DNA of 54,851 nucleotides from a virus. The stretch covers positions 1 to 54,851 of IMG/VR virus record IMGVR_UViG_3300027733_001467; one strand, written 5' to 3'. The position numbers and the translations under genes are program-made. Below the pieces are notes generated by a model. It saw only the letters and a list, made by a program, of their open reading frames with translations. It was not told the DNA's origin and searched no databases. This document shows, one piece after another, positions 42,689-52,079 of the stretch; the first letter of the stretch is position 1, and each line of letters starts with the position of its first letter.

Positions 42689-45091
42689 ATGAATGAATTA
42701 TCAAATTTTTTAGTAGAATCAATATTATTGGAAGCGGCCTCTATAAACAAAGTAATTGTTGTTTATTCTGGCCGCTTTCAACCTTTTCATAAGGGCCATT
42801 ACGCAACTTATGATAATTTAGTACGCAAATTCGGAAAGGATAGTGTGTATATCGGAACTTCTAATGTTACCGATTCAAAGAAATCTCCATTTAATTTTAA
42901 AGAGAAGAAAGCAATAATGACAAATATGTTTGGTATTCCATCAAACAAAATTGTCAATATCAGAAATCCCTATGCACCTGAAGAAATTCTAAATAAATAC
43001 GATGAAGATACAACTGGTTTAATAGTTGTAGTTGGTGAGAAAGATGAGCAAAGACTTGGTGGTAAATATTTCACACCATATAAAGGTAAAGTAACTGAAC
43101 CTTTTTTAGATAGAGGATATGTTTATGCAGCACCAGCAGAATCAAACCCAATTAGTGGTACTGATGTTCGTTATTGGTTAAGTGCTGGAAGTGCTGCTGA
43201 TAGAAAGAAAAACTTTACAAAAGCATATCCTAGATTTGATGACCAAATATTCAAATTAATTACCCTTAAGTTAAAGAGTTTAAAAGAATGTATTAATGAG
43301 GAAATTAAAATAAATGTAAAAATTGGAGATACTATTCTAATGGGTAGATTTAAAAATAAAAAAGTAGTTGTAAAAACAATAGGTACAGATGATTGGGGAA
43401 TGCCAACAATCAATGGTAAGAAGGTAGCAACATTTAGAATTCCAAAAAAAGATAATTTAAAAGAAATGGGACTTGGTGGCGGAGCTGGTGTAGGTTTAAG
43501 TTTACCGGGTGGATATATTAATGGAGCACCTGATAGTAAAGATGTTAAGAAGAATAGCAAAAAACTTAACAACAACGGAATGAGTGGATATGAGGAGATT
43601 GATGAAGAAAATAACATTTTAGAATACACTGGAAACGAAGCGTTTGATAATGATACGGGTGGCACTACTGGACACACTTGGAATAAAGATTGGGAAGAAT
43701 ATGATAAAGCTGAATATTATTTAGAAGATTTAGAAGGTTGGGAAAATATGAATCATAAGAGTGATAAAGATGACAAAATAAGAAAAAACAAAGTTCCAAT
43801 TTTTAATCACGACGATACAACTGATAAATACAATCGTATATTAAAGCATGATTTAAAATCTCCTAATGATTTTATAAAAGAATCATTAATAATGGAAGGT
43901 GGAGCTTATGGACATATGGCACATCCATTTGATATTGAGATGGGTTTAACATTTGGTGACCTTAAACAAATAGTAGTAAGAGCTCTTAATGGTGATTTGG
44001 AATTAGCAAGAGAAAAGACTGATGGGCAGGCATTGGCAATTAGTTGGGTAAATGGTAGATTGGTTGCAGCTCGTAATAAATCTCATTTAAAAGATAAAGG
44101 AGTTGGTGCTATGACAATAGGACAGGTAGCAGATAAGTTTGCTGGTAGAGGTGGATTAACTGATGCATACAATTTCGCTATGCAAGATTTATCTAAAGCA
44201 ATTGGAGCCCTATCCGAACCTCAACGTAAGAAGGTTTTTAACGATGGTAGTTCGTTTATGAACTTGGAAGTAATATATCCAACGTCTGTAAATGTAATCC
44301 CTTACAATCAACCCCTATTAGTATTTCATGGTACATTTGATTATGATATGACTGGTACTATAATTGGACAAAATCAAGACGCAGCAAAAGTATTAGGTGG
44401 AATGATTAAGCAAGTAAATGCACACGTTCAATCCAAATATACAATACAGGGACCTCCAATGCAAACACTTCCTAAAACCGAACATCTTTCTAAATTACAA
44501 GGAAAGTATTTAGGAATGATTTCTAAACTACAATCTGAATTTGGATTAGCTGACTCTGATGGTGTAGCAGATTATCACCAAGCTTGGTGGACAAATTTTG
44601 TAGAAAAGGGAGCAAAGAAATTGGATGCACAGCAAAAGATAGGACTAATTAAAAGATGGGCTTTTGGAGATAAAAGCTTTCGTATAGCGGATATAAAAGA
44701 TGATAAGATAAGAGCTTGGGCTGACCAAACAGATAAGCAAGACCAACAAAAGATATCAAAGCAAAATTTAATGAGATTTGAGGAAATATTCTTAGGTGTG
44801 GGAGCAGATGTATTATCATTTATGACATCAGTATTAACTGCAAATCCTGCAGAAGCTACTAAACAAATGAAAGCAAAATTACAAAGTACAATATCGCAAG
44901 TAAAAGCAAGTGGTGACCCTAAAAAGATTGCAAAACTTAAATTAGAATTAAGTAGAATGCAGGCTTTAGGTGGATTTGATAAAATCGTACCAAATGAGGG
45001 ATTGGTATTTGTATATGGTGGAAACACCTATAAACTAACAGGTGCATTCGCACCCCTAAATCAAATTTTAGGCATATTTTTTGATTCTTAA
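42689..45091 (+). CDS. Fused HxGH nucleotidyltransferase and ligase-like enzyme with L-x-E sites, 800 aa
   Basis: The leader MNELSNFLVE-S precedes a nucleotidyltransferase domain (about 20-190): SGRFQPFHKGH with H34-xx-H37, and ISGTDVRYWL, the S-x-T-x-x-R signature of NMN-adenylyltransferase-like enzymes. A linker (about 195-405) contains further L/I-x-E sites (CINE-E, LIME-G). The C-terminal domain (about 405-800) has the covalent nucleotidyltransferase plan of ligases: K443-T-D-G (motif I), FMNLE527 (motif III) and E770-G-L-V with YKL (motif IV/V). Similar C-terminal domains occur, as I recall, in marine T4-like phages. It may act on NAD or RNA ends. Packaging into the head and cleavage between domains are inference. 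Confidence 0.75.
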   Translation: MNELSNFLVESILLEAASINKVIVVYSGRFQPFHKGHYATYDNLVRKFGKDSVYIGTSNVTDSKKSPFNFKEKKAIMTNMFGIPSNKIVNIRNPYAPEEILNKYDEDTTGLIVVVGEKDEQRLGGKYFTPYKGKVTEPFLDRGYVYAAPAESNPISGTDVRYWLSAGSAADRKKNFTKAYPRFDDQIFKLITLKLKSLKECINEEIKINVKIGDTILMGRFKNKKVVVKTIGTDDWGMPTINGKKVATFRIPKKDNLKEMGLGGGAGVGLSLPGGYINGAPDSKDVKKNSKKLNNNGMSGYEEIDEENNILEYTGNEAFDNDTGGTTGHTWNKDWEEYDKAEYYLEDLEGWENMNHKSDKDDKIRKNKVPIFNHDDTTDKYNRILKHDLKSPNDFIKESLIMEGGAYGHMAHPFDIEMGLTFGDLKQIVVRALNGDLELAREKTDGQALAISWVNGRLVAARNKSHLKDKGVGAMTIGQVADKFAGRGGLTDAYNFAMQDLSKAIGALSEPQRKKVFNDGSSFMNLEVIYPTSVNVIPYNQPLLVFHGTFDYDMTGTIIGQNQDAAKVLGGMIKQVNAHVQSKYTIQGPPMQTLPKTEHLSKLQGKYLGMISKLQSEFGLADSDGVADYHQAWWTNFVEKGAKKLDAQQKIGLIKRWAFGDKSFRIADIKDDKIRAWADQTDKQDQQKISKQNLMRFEEIFLGVGADVLSFMTSVLTANPAEATKQMKAKLQSTISQVKASGDPKKIAKLKLELSRMQALGGFDKIVPNEGLVFVYGGNTYKLTGAFAPLNQILGIFFDS

Positions 45092-45111
45092 TCGTTTTTT
45101 TGATTTTGATA

Positions 45112-45119
45112 TACTTATA
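45112..45119 (+). promoter_or_regulatory. TACTTATA motif, weak promoter candidate
   Basis: TACTTATA, a one-base variant of the recurring motif, lies 23 bases before the ATG at 45143. Confidence 0.3.
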
Positions 45120-45142
45120 TATACAAATATATCGTATATAGT

Positions 45143-45826
45143 ATGGCAAAGGAATTCAATAAAAAGTTTATGCATCCAACTCGTAGAAAGTTGGTTGATA
45201 TGGTAATGCATGGTGCTGAATATGAAAAGGAATCATTTATTTCATTTTCTGGAGCAGATAAAGAAAAGGTAAAAAGAACAATTGGTGAAAAATGGACCGA
45301 TGTAGATGGTAGGTCTTGGGAACAATTAGAAGCTGGTAAAATTGAAGTTTCCGAATTGGGTGACATTATGGCTGAAACAAGAGCTTACTTAGATAAGTTA
45401 AACACTTGTAAATCGGATAATTGTAAAACAATAAAAATAGGTAGAGTTGATAAAAAATTAATATCTAAAACAGGATATTGTTTACATTGTCTTTCTTTAA
45501 GAGAAGCTCAAATTAAATATGATGGATTGTGGAAAGAATATGAAGATTATAAAATATATTCCAATATGATTGCACATGGTAAAGATGTAATTGCACAATT
45601 TCAACAAGCATATAATGACGCAAAGCAAACTTATGAAGTAGTTCAAGAAGATGGTAAAATTGAAACTTGGAGTATGGAAAGAGATGTTAATGAATTGAAA
45701 GCAGAAATAATGACGGATATTATTAATTTTGAAAAAGAAATAGAAGAAGTTACAAAATTAAGAAATGAGGCTTACAATAAACTAAAAGATAAAAATTACG
45801 ATTTAGTAAGACCTCTTAAAGATTAA
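45143..45826 (+). CDS. Zinc-ribbon and coiled-coil protein, possible small terminase
   Basis: The 227 residues begin with a basic region (MAKEFNKKFMHPTRRKLVDM), then hold a four-cysteine cluster C-xxxx-C ... C-xx-C (about 93-118: TCKSDNC ... YCLHC) likely to bind zinc, then a long helical part (about 120-220) with coiled-coil character. It lies one base before the large terminase gene, the position of the small terminase (gp16) in T4-like phages. No sequence match to gp16 is visible, so the terminase role rests on position. Small terminases bind packaging-start DNA and form rings. Confidence 0.6.
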   Translation: MAKEFNKKFMHPTRRKLVDMVMHGAEYEKESFISFSGADKEKVKRTIGEKWTDVDGRSWEQLEAGKIEVSELGDIMAETRAYLDKLNTCKSDNCKTIKIGRVDKKLISKTGYCLHCLSLREAQIKYDGLWKEYEDYKIYSNMIAHGKDVIAQFQQAYNDAKQTYEVVQEDGKIETWSMERDVNELKAEIMTDIINFEKEIEEVTKLRNEAYNKLKDKNYDLVRPLKD

Positions 45827-45827
45827 T

Positions 45828-47423
45828 ATGAGCACTGGTATAACACAAAAGAAATCGTTAAAAGATATTATTGCCGAAGAATATAAAAAGTGTGCGGTAG
45901 ACCCTATTCACTTTATGAAGAAGTATTGTATGATTCAGCATCCTGTAAGAGGTAAGATACCATTTCAATTATTCCCATTTCAGGAAAAGACTTTAACACA
46001 ATTTAAAGACAATAGATTTAATGTAGTCCTAAAATCAAGACAAACTGGCATCTCAACACTTTGTGCTGGTTTTGCACTTTGGAAAATGATATTCAATACT
46101 GATTTCAATGTGTTGGTAATCGCAACAAAGCAAGATGTAGCAAAGAATTTAGTAACAAAGGTTAGAGTAATGCATGAATTGCTTCCAAGCTGGCTTAAAG
46201 GTGGCTCTATGGAAGATAACAAGCTTTCCCTTCGTTTACAAAATGGTTCTCAAATTAAGGCTATTGCTAGTTCTCCTGATGCAGGACGTTCTGAAGCATT
46301 ATCACTTCTTATATTTGATGAAGCAGCTTTTATTGATGATATTGATGAGATTTGGGTGGCAGCTCAATCTACACTTTCAACAGGTGGAGCTTGTATAGCA
46401 CTATCTACTCCGAATGGTGTTGGTAATTGGTTTCATCAAACTTGGTTAGGAGCAGAAGAAAGCACAAACCCATTTAATACAATCAGATTACATTGGACAG
46501 TTCATCCTGAAAGAGACCAAAGGTGGAGAGACGAGCAAGAGAAGTTATTGGGTACAAAGAAAGCAGCACAAGAGTGTGATTGTGATTTTATATCTTCTGG
46601 TGAAACTGTAATTGAACCCGAATTATTAATGTTCTATAAAGAAACATATGTAATACCACCGATTGAGAAAGGTGGATTTGATGGAAATCTTTGGAAATGG
46701 GAACATCCTGATTATTCAAAATCATATATGGTAGTTGCCGATGTGGCTAGAGGTGATGGTGGGGATTATTCTACTTGTCATGTAATTGATATTATTAATT
46801 CAGTACAGGTTGCGGAATATAGAGGTAAGGTGGATACCAAAGATTTTGGAAACTTCTTAGTTGCACTTTCAACGGAATATAATGATGCTTTACTTGTAAT
46901 AGAGAACGCAAATATTGGTTGGGCAACAATTCAGCAAGTAATTGATAGAGGATACAAAAACTTATTCTATATGAGCAAGGATTTAAAATACATTGATATA
47001 CAACATCAAATGACAAACAGATATAGAAGTGAAGAAAAGGGATTAGTAGCTGGATTTTCAACTACTTCTAAGACTAGACCTTTAATCATATCTAAATTAA
47101 CGGATTATTTTAGAGAGAAATCAATTATAATTCGTTCTGCTCGTTTAATAGATGAGTTATTTACATTTATCTATATGAATGGTAGGGCTGAAGCAATGAA
47201 GGGTTATAACGATGACTTAGTTATGGCTATATCAATTGGATTATGGGTTAGAGATACTGCACTTCGTTTAAGACAAGAAGGTATTGATTTAACCAAACAA
47301 GCGGTAAGTAGTATTACATCAAACACATCTCAAGGGATTTATGGTGGTAATGATACAATGAATGATAACCCTTGGAAAATGAGAGTTGGGGATGATTTTG
47401 AAGATTTATCCCAATGGTTGTAG
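45828..47423 (+). CDS. terL: Large terminase subunit (gp17-like)
   Basis: The 531 residues match the T4 large terminase (610 residues). An N-terminal ATPase has Walker A K69-S-R-Q-T-G-I-S-T and Walker B LLIFD164-E165-A-A, with PFQLFPFQEKTL before it. A C-terminal RNase-H-type nuclease has VVADVARGDGGDYS and a NDDLVMA end (about 465). It packages DNA into the prohead through the portal and cuts the concatemer. The start follows the preceding stop by one base. A gap with a TATTTATG motif separates it from the portal gene. Confidence 0.95.
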   Translation: MSTGITQKKSLKDIIAEEYKKCAVDPIHFMKKYCMIQHPVRGKIPFQLFPFQEKTLTQFKDNRFNVVLKSRQTGISTLCAGFALWKMIFNTDFNVLVIATKQDVAKNLVTKVRVMHELLPSWLKGGSMEDNKLSLRLQNGSQIKAIASSPDAGRSEALSLLIFDEAAFIDDIDEIWVAAQSTLSTGGACIALSTPNGVGNWFHQTWLGAEESTNPFNTIRLHWTVHPERDQRWRDEQEKLLGTKKAAQECDCDFISSGETVIEPELLMFYKETYVIPPIEKGGFDGNLWKWEHPDYSKSYMVVADVARGDGGDYSTCHVIDIINSVQVAEYRGKVDTKDFGNFLVALSTEYNDALLVIENANIGWATIQQVIDRGYKNLFYMSKDLKYIDIQHQMTNRYRSEEKGLVAGFSTTSKTRPLIISKLTDYFREKSIIIRSARLIDELFTFIYMNGRAEAMKGYNDDLVMAISIGLWVRDTALRLRQEGIDLTKQAVSSITSNTSQGIYGGNDTMNDNPWKMRVGDDFEDLSQWL

Positions 47424-47441
47424 TGTTTTGATATTTTACGA

Positions 47442-47449
47442 TATTTATG
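47442..47449 (+). promoter_or_regulatory. TATTTATG motif, weak promoter candidate
   Basis: TATTTATG lies 38 bases before the ATG of the portal gene at 47488, in the only gap between terminase and portal. Confidence 0.3.
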
Positions 47450-47487
47450 TTATATAATGTCAAAATAGAAAACTGATAAAATAAATT

Positions 47488-49269
47488 ATGGCAGAACAAG
47501 AATTAGATGACAGTAAAAGTTTTTTTGGTAGACTAAAGAAATTATTCTCAACAAATGCTATTGTTACCGTTGATAAAGATGGTAAGCGTAGAGTTGTTGA
47601 TACGGATGAAAAACAAATGAACACAAATTTTGTTAATCTTAGAGATAGATATACAAAATTACAAAGGTCATACTACGAAACCAATCAGGGTGCACAATCA
47701 ATGGCATACCATCAGGTTCGTAGAGAATTATTTAGAGATTATGATGCTATGGATAATGACCCAATTATAGCATCTGCATTGGATATATATTCAGATGAAT
47801 CCACAACAAAGAATGAGTATGGTGATATATTGGCAATTAAATCATCAAACGAAAATGTAAGTGCAATACTACATAACCTATTTTATGATATTATAAACAT
47901 AGAATTTAATCTTTGGCCTTGGACTAGAAATTTAGTAAAGTACGGAGATTTCTTTTTAGCATTAGAAATGGCAGAGGGTAAGGGTATTATTAATGTAACT
48001 CCATATTCTGTATATAATACGGAAAGGTTGGAAGGTACTGACCCAATGAATCAAAACTATGTTAAGTTTAAGGTTGAATTAGATAGATTTGGTAAAAAAG
48101 AATATGAGAACTATGAAATGGCTCACTTTCGTTTATTATCAGATACAAACTTCCTACCATATGGTAAGGCTATGATTGAAAACGGCCGTAGAGTTTGGAA
48201 ACAATTACAATTAATGGAAGATGCGATGTTAATTCATCGTATTATGAGAGCTCCTGAAAAGAGAATATTCAAAATTGATATTGGTAATATCAACCCTAAT
48301 GAAGTTGATAACTATATGCAAAAGATTATTAACAAAATGAAGAAAACTCCATTTGTTGATAAAAATAGTGGTGATTACAATTTAAAATACAATATCCAAA
48401 ACCTTACGGAAGATTTCTTTTTACCTGTTAGAGGTGGTGATAGTGGTACATCAATTGATAACTTAGCTGGATTAGATTATTCAGCTGTTGAAGATATTGA
48501 TTACTTAAAAGCTAAATTATTTGCAGCACTTAAAATACCTAAAGCATTTTTGGGATATGAGGAAGATGTAAATGGTAAAGCAACTTTAGCAGCACAGGAT
48601 GTTCGTTTTGCTAGAACTATTGAAAGAATTCAAAGAACAATTGTTAGTGAATTATATAAGGTAGCAATTGTACACTTAGCTGGACAAGGTATTGATGATT
48701 CTGAAATGACAAACTTCCAACTTACTTTAACAAACGCTTCTACAATATATGAGCAAGAAAAAGTAAACTTATGGAGTGAAAAAGTTAGATTGGCAAGTGA
48801 TATGAAAGCATTAAACATGTTATCTACCGATTGGGTTTATCATAATATATTTGGTATAAGTGAAGATGAGATGGATACCGAAAGAGCTAAAATGGTATTA
48901 GACCTTAAAGATAGATTCCGTTATAATTCAATTGAACAGCAAGGACAAGACCCAGCAAATCCACCACAACAACAAAATGTGGAGGAGGAGATTGAAAAAA
49001 TGAAGCAGGAGATTGTGGATAATAAAGGTGGTAGACCAAGAGAGGGAAATACTTACGGAAAGGATAAACATCCATTAGGTAGAGACCCACTGGGAAACAA
49101 AGAAAATGAGAAAGAGAGAAAGAGAGAAACTCGTACAAATGAATCAAATAAAAAAATAGCACAAGAATATATAAACGGAATTTCGGCAAAAAAGAGGATT
49201 TTAAGTGAAAAAACACAAAAAACTGACCTTTTGGATGAAAATAATTTGTTAGATGACAGTAAATTTTAA
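47488..49269 (+). CDS. gp20: Portal protein (gp20-like)
   Basis: The 593 residues match T4 gp20 (524 residues). The N-terminal half includes RRELFRDYDAMDNDPIIASA and DIYSDESTTKNEYGD, then FRLLSDTNFLPYGKAMIENG and RRVWKQLQLMEDAMLIHRI. A RAPEKRIFKIDIGNI stretch and the LKIPKAFLGYEEDVNGKATL motif follow. This is the classic portal segment order. The C-terminal about 90 residues are charged and Gln/Lys-rich. Twelve copies form the DNA channel at one head vertex. It directly follows the large terminase; the sheath and tube genes of T4 (18, 19) are not between them. Confidence 0.93.
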   Translation: MAEQELDDSKSFFGRLKKLFSTNAIVTVDKDGKRRVVDTDEKQMNTNFVNLRDRYTKLQRSYYETNQGAQSMAYHQVRRELFRDYDAMDNDPIIASALDIYSDESTTKNEYGDILAIKSSNENVSAILHNLFYDIINIEFNLWPWTRNLVKYGDFFLALEMAEGKGIINVTPYSVYNTERLEGTDPMNQNYVKFKVELDRFGKKEYENYEMAHFRLLSDTNFLPYGKAMIENGRRVWKQLQLMEDAMLIHRIMRAPEKRIFKIDIGNINPNEVDNYMQKIINKMKKTPFVDKNSGDYNLKYNIQNLTEDFFLPVRGGDSGTSIDNLAGLDYSAVEDIDYLKAKLFAALKIPKAFLGYEEDVNGKATLAAQDVRFARTIERIQRTIVSELYKVAIVHLAGQGIDDSEMTNFQLTLTNASTIYEQEKVNLWSEKVRLASDMKALNMLSTDWVYHNIFGISEDEMDTERAKMVLDLKDRFRYNSIEQQGQDPANPPQQQNVEEEIEKMKQEIVDNKGGRPREGNTYGKDKHPLGRDPLGNKENEKERKRETRTNESNKKIAQEYINGISAKKRILSEKTQKTDLLDENNLLDDSKF

Positions 49270-49287
49270 CAAACATTAAAAAGTTTA

Positions 49288-49295
49288 TATTTATA
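49288..49295 (+). promoter_or_regulatory. TATTTATA motif, candidate late promoter
   Basis: TATTTATA lies 41 bases before the ATG at 49337 in a 67-base gap. Confidence 0.4.
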
Positions 49296-49336
49296 TGTGT
49301 TAGTTTATGTACATAGGTTAAATTATAGGGAAATAA

Positions 49337-50218
49337 ATGAAAAAAATAAAACATTCTAAGGTTAAGAATACCGGAGTGTTATTTGAGCTTTTAGTAAGAC
49401 AAATAACATTGGAGGTACTTAATGGTGATAAGACTGAGAACGCAAAACATATAGTAAAAGAATTCTTTGCCGCAGGTACGGAATTAAATAAAGAATTACG
49501 TCTTTATGATTTATTATTAAAAGAAAAATACAATTCGGAATCAAAAGCTGAAATGTTTGTTGAGACTGTATCACAGGCTCATTCTAAATTAAATGTTATA
49601 AAGTTATCTAAAGAAAAATACAATCTTATTAAAGAAATTAATTCAAAATTTGAATTAGAGCAATTTTTAACATCTCCTATAACTAACTATAAAGTATTAG
49701 CATCAATATATAAAGTGTTTGAATCTAAGAAATCTGAAAACTACGATATTAAAGATGTATTTAATTCTAAGATTACATTAATTGAGAACATTATCTCTAG
49801 ACCTCCTCTAAACAAAACAATTGAGGTATCCGATAGTACAAAACTAATAGAAACCTATAAACAACAAGATAAAGACCTAAGATTATTAACCTATAAGATT
49901 CTTGTTGAGACTTTCAATAAAAAATACACAAATTTAGATGAAAAACAAAAGGGCTTGTTAAAAGAGTATATTAATAACATGTCTAATACATCTAAATTTA
50001 AAGATTATTTAGCAGTAGAACTTCCACAAATTGTGAAAGAATTAAAAACAATTAAATCTAAAATATCAGATAAAGTAACTACAATCAAATTGTCAGAAAC
50101 TATTTCTGTTTTAGAAAAAATGAAAATTGGTAAAACTGTATCTGATAATAATGTTTCATCTATCATGCTTTCTTATGAGTTAATCAAAGAATTAAAATCA
50201 AAGGTAAATGTCAAATAG
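49337..50218 (+). CDS. Helical head-block protein, 293 aa
   Basis: A mostly helical protein with a basic start (MKKIKHSKVKNTGVLFELL) and several long amphipathic helices (FAAGTELNKELRLYDLLLKEKY; KLIETYKQQDKDLRLLTYKI; then VTTIKLSETISVLEKMKIG). The segment VKNTGVLFELLVRQIT and the central ILVETFNKKY look like a conserved phage family, similar to hypothetical proteins near gene 20-21 in T4-like phages, but I cannot name it. Its stop overlaps the next start by 11 bases. A prohead core role is inferred from the position between portal and protease. Confidence 0.65.
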   Translation: MKKIKHSKVKNTGVLFELLVRQITLEVLNGDKTENAKHIVKEFFAAGTELNKELRLYDLLLKEKYNSESKAEMFVETVSQAHSKLNVIKLSKEKYNLIKEINSKFELEQFLTSPITNYKVLASIYKVFESKKSENYDIKDVFNSKITLIENIISRPPLNKTIEVSDSTKLIETYKQQDKDLRLLTYKILVETFNKKYTNLDEKQKGLLKEYINNMSNTSKFKDYLAVELPQIVKELKTIKSKISDKVTTIKLSETISVLEKMKIGKTVSDNNVSSIMLSYELIKELKSKVNVK

Positions 50219-50795
50219 ACTAAAAGAAATAATCAGAGGGATAGTTAAAGAAATCCAAGACGAAAAGGAATTGGAAGAAATGACTGGAACTGGTGCAGTT
50301 GCTGGATACGATACTCCAAACGCATTTTCAAAACCTGGCCAAACTGCAAAGAAAAACAAAAGATTAGCTAACGTAACTGGTGGTGAGGTTGTTGATGATT
50401 TAGAAGAAGCAAAGGATTATTTGAAAAACGATGTTCCTGCTAATTCTAAAAAACCATTAGCAATAAAGCCAACGGCAATTAGTTCAGCTGATGCTGGTGG
50501 TATTGCTGATAAGAGTGGTATGATATTAGCTAAAGAGGATGAGGAAGCTAGTTTAAATGAAAATCGTTGGTTAGAAATTAAAAACGGAGATGGTTCACCT
50601 AAAGCTAAAATGAGCAGAGGTGTAACATCTATCAAACAACAATTGGGTGAAGTAGAGAAATTTGTTAACTGGTATTCTAAAATAAAAAATGAGAATGGGG
50701 TTAAAAGAGGAGATTATTATAAAAGAACAAATAAGAGTTTACATAAGATAAAAGAAAGGTTAATGAATCTTTCAGAAAAAATAAGAACTTTATAA
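50208..50795 (+). CDS. Head-core-type protein, 195 aa
   Basis: The ATG at 50208 lies 11 bases inside the preceding gene. The start MSNRLKEIIRGIVKEIQDEKE forms a helix, followed by EEMTGTGAVAGYDTPNAFSKPG, a Gly-rich segment that I recall as a widespread marker of small T4-like phage head proteins. A flexible middle contains SLNE-N, a possible (L)-x-E protease site. The last 50 residues are helical and basic (WYSKIKNENGVKRGDYYKR). It sits two genes upstream of the protease, in the place of T4 genes 67/68. Function inferred from place and motifs. Confidence 0.65.
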   Translation: MSNRLKEIIRGIVKEIQDEKELEEMTGTGAVAGYDTPNAFSKPGQTAKKNKRLANVTGGEVVDDLEEAKDYLKNDVPANSKKPLAIKPTAISSADAGGIADKSGMILAKEDEEASLNENRWLEIKNGDGSPKAKMSRGVTSIKQQLGEVEKFVNWYSKIKNENGVKRGDYYKRTNKSLHKIKERLMNLSEKIRTL

Positions 50796-50796
50796 A

Positions 50797-51471
50797 ATGC
50801 CAGCAGTATCAAAAGCACAACAACGATTTATGGGTATGGTTCATGCAGTACAAAATGGAGACATGGAAGCACCATCTAAAGAAGTTGAAAAAGCAGCTGA
50901 TTCAATGAGTAAAAAAGATGCAAAAGATTACGCATCTACATCACATAAAGGTCTACCAAATAAAAAAGAAAATATGAACACATCAATTACAAAATCAAGA
51001 CTAAAAGAATTAGTTAAGGAAGTAATGACAGAAGAAACCGAATATCAAGCGTTTTTTGCTAAAGCATTAGAAAAAGCTGGAAAATCTATTCCATCTATGA
51101 GTGATGAAGAAAAGAAAGCTTTTTTTAATAAGATTGATTCTGCTTGGAACGGTAAAGGTGATAAGAATGAAGCATTGGTTGGTGGACAAAAAGAATTAGA
51201 TGTTGATAAGGATGGTGATATTGAAGGAGATGATTTAGCAGATTTAAGAGCATCAAAAAACGAAGCTAGAGATTCTAGCGGAAATGAATTTCCTGAACTT
51301 GAAGATGTTAAAACAGCTGTTAAAAAAATAATCCAAAATAATGATGTTGAAAAGCTTTTAAGAAATAAAGTTACTGCTTATCTACAAAAAGAAAAAGGAT
51401 TTACTGGAGCTGGTAATACAAATAGTAGTAGATTATACGATAAAGTAATAAATGATTTACTTAAACACTAA
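50797..51471 (+). CDS. DUF3008-like protein with EF-hand-like loop
   Basis: The N-terminus MPAVSKAQQRFMGMVHAVQNG, then DSMSKKDAKDYASTSHKGLP, matches the DUF3008 pattern (about 1-55). A second helical segment around SRLKELVKEVMTEETEYQ and SDEEKKAFFNKIDSAW, then LDVDKDGDIEGDDLADLR (about 146-163), resembles a calcium-binding loop (D-x-D-x-D-G). A basic end with VEKLLRNKVTAYLQKEKG follows. Such modules recur in packaged proteins of T4-like phages. It lies two bases after the previous stop and ten before the protease. Confidence 0.7.
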   Translation: MPAVSKAQQRFMGMVHAVQNGDMEAPSKEVEKAADSMSKKDAKDYASTSHKGLPNKKENMNTSITKSRLKELVKEVMTEETEYQAFFAKALEKAGKSIPSMSDEEKKAFFNKIDSAWNGKGDKNEALVGGQKELDVDKDGDIEGDDLADLRASKNEARDSSGNEFPELEDVKTAVKKIIQNNDVEKLLRNKVTAYLQKEKGFTGAGNTNSSRLYDKVINDLLKH

Positions 51472-51480
51472 GAATATATA

Positions 51481-52077
51481 ATGAAAGGACTTTTAATAGA
51501 AACAAAATTATTTGAGGGAAAAGTACAAGAAGATGAAGGTGGAAGAACCATTGTTAAAGGTATTCTACAAAGAGCTGGTGCTGAAAATCAAAACGGAAGA
51601 ATTTATCCGAAAGAAATCCTAATGAGAGAAGCTAAGAAGTATGAGGTATTCATTAAAGAGCGTAGAGCATTAGGTGAATTAGACCATCCGGATTCTACTG
51701 TAATTAACTTAAAGAATGTTTCTCACAATATTAGAGAGATTCATTGGGACGGTGATGATTTATGTGGAACTGTTGAAGTTCTATCTACTCCATCTGGTAA
51801 TATCTTAAAAGAATTATTGAAAGCTGGTATCCTATTAGGTATTTCATCAAGAGGTATGGGTTCTACTCGTAACTTATCTGGAAACAAAGTAGAGGTACAA
51901 GAAGATTTTGAATTGATTGGTTGGGATTTTGTATCTAACCCATCTACACATGGTGCATTTATGGTACCTGTAAACGAATCGGTTAATAGAGGTTTACAAC
52001 AAATAGGAACTGATGTTTGCGGAGACTTCTGTAAAGCACAAGACTTAATGAGAGAAATAATAACTGAAATAGCATAA
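51481..52077 (+). CDS. gp21: Prohead core protease (gp21-like)
   Basis: The 198 residues match T4 gp21-type proteases (U9/S78 family). The NGRIYPKE entry (about 38-45), the catalytic His H69 in GELDH69P, and the serine in GIS122-S123-RG form the active site, with a WDFVSNPSTHGAFM end. These enzymes cut head proteins after (L/I)-x-E. Its own N-terminus has KLFE-G at residues 9-13, a likely self-cleavage site. It sits between core-type genes and ahead of scaffold and major capsid, the T4 order. Its presence supports reading the many L-x-E leaders in this window as cleavable head-targeting peptides. Confidence 0.93.
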   Translation: MKGLLIETKLFEGKVQEDEGGRTIVKGILQRAGAENQNGRIYPKEILMREAKKYEVFIKERRALGELDHPDSTVINLKNVSHNIREIHWDGDDLCGTVEVLSTPSGNILKELLKAGILLGISSRGMGSTRNLSGNKVEVQEDFELIGWDFVSNPSTHGAFMVPVNESVNRGLQQIGTDVCGDFCKAQDLMREIITEIA

Positions 52078-52079
52078 TA

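Noticed and set aside
43171-43677. 168-residue - strand frame
   Set aside because: It lies wholly within the nucleotidyltransferase/ligase-like gene, has hydrophobic low-complexity content and shows no domain.
45092-45111. AATC...GATT hairpin after the ligase-like gene as terminator
   Set aside because: The stem is only four pairs and the T-run lies in the loop, so it does not fit a terminator.
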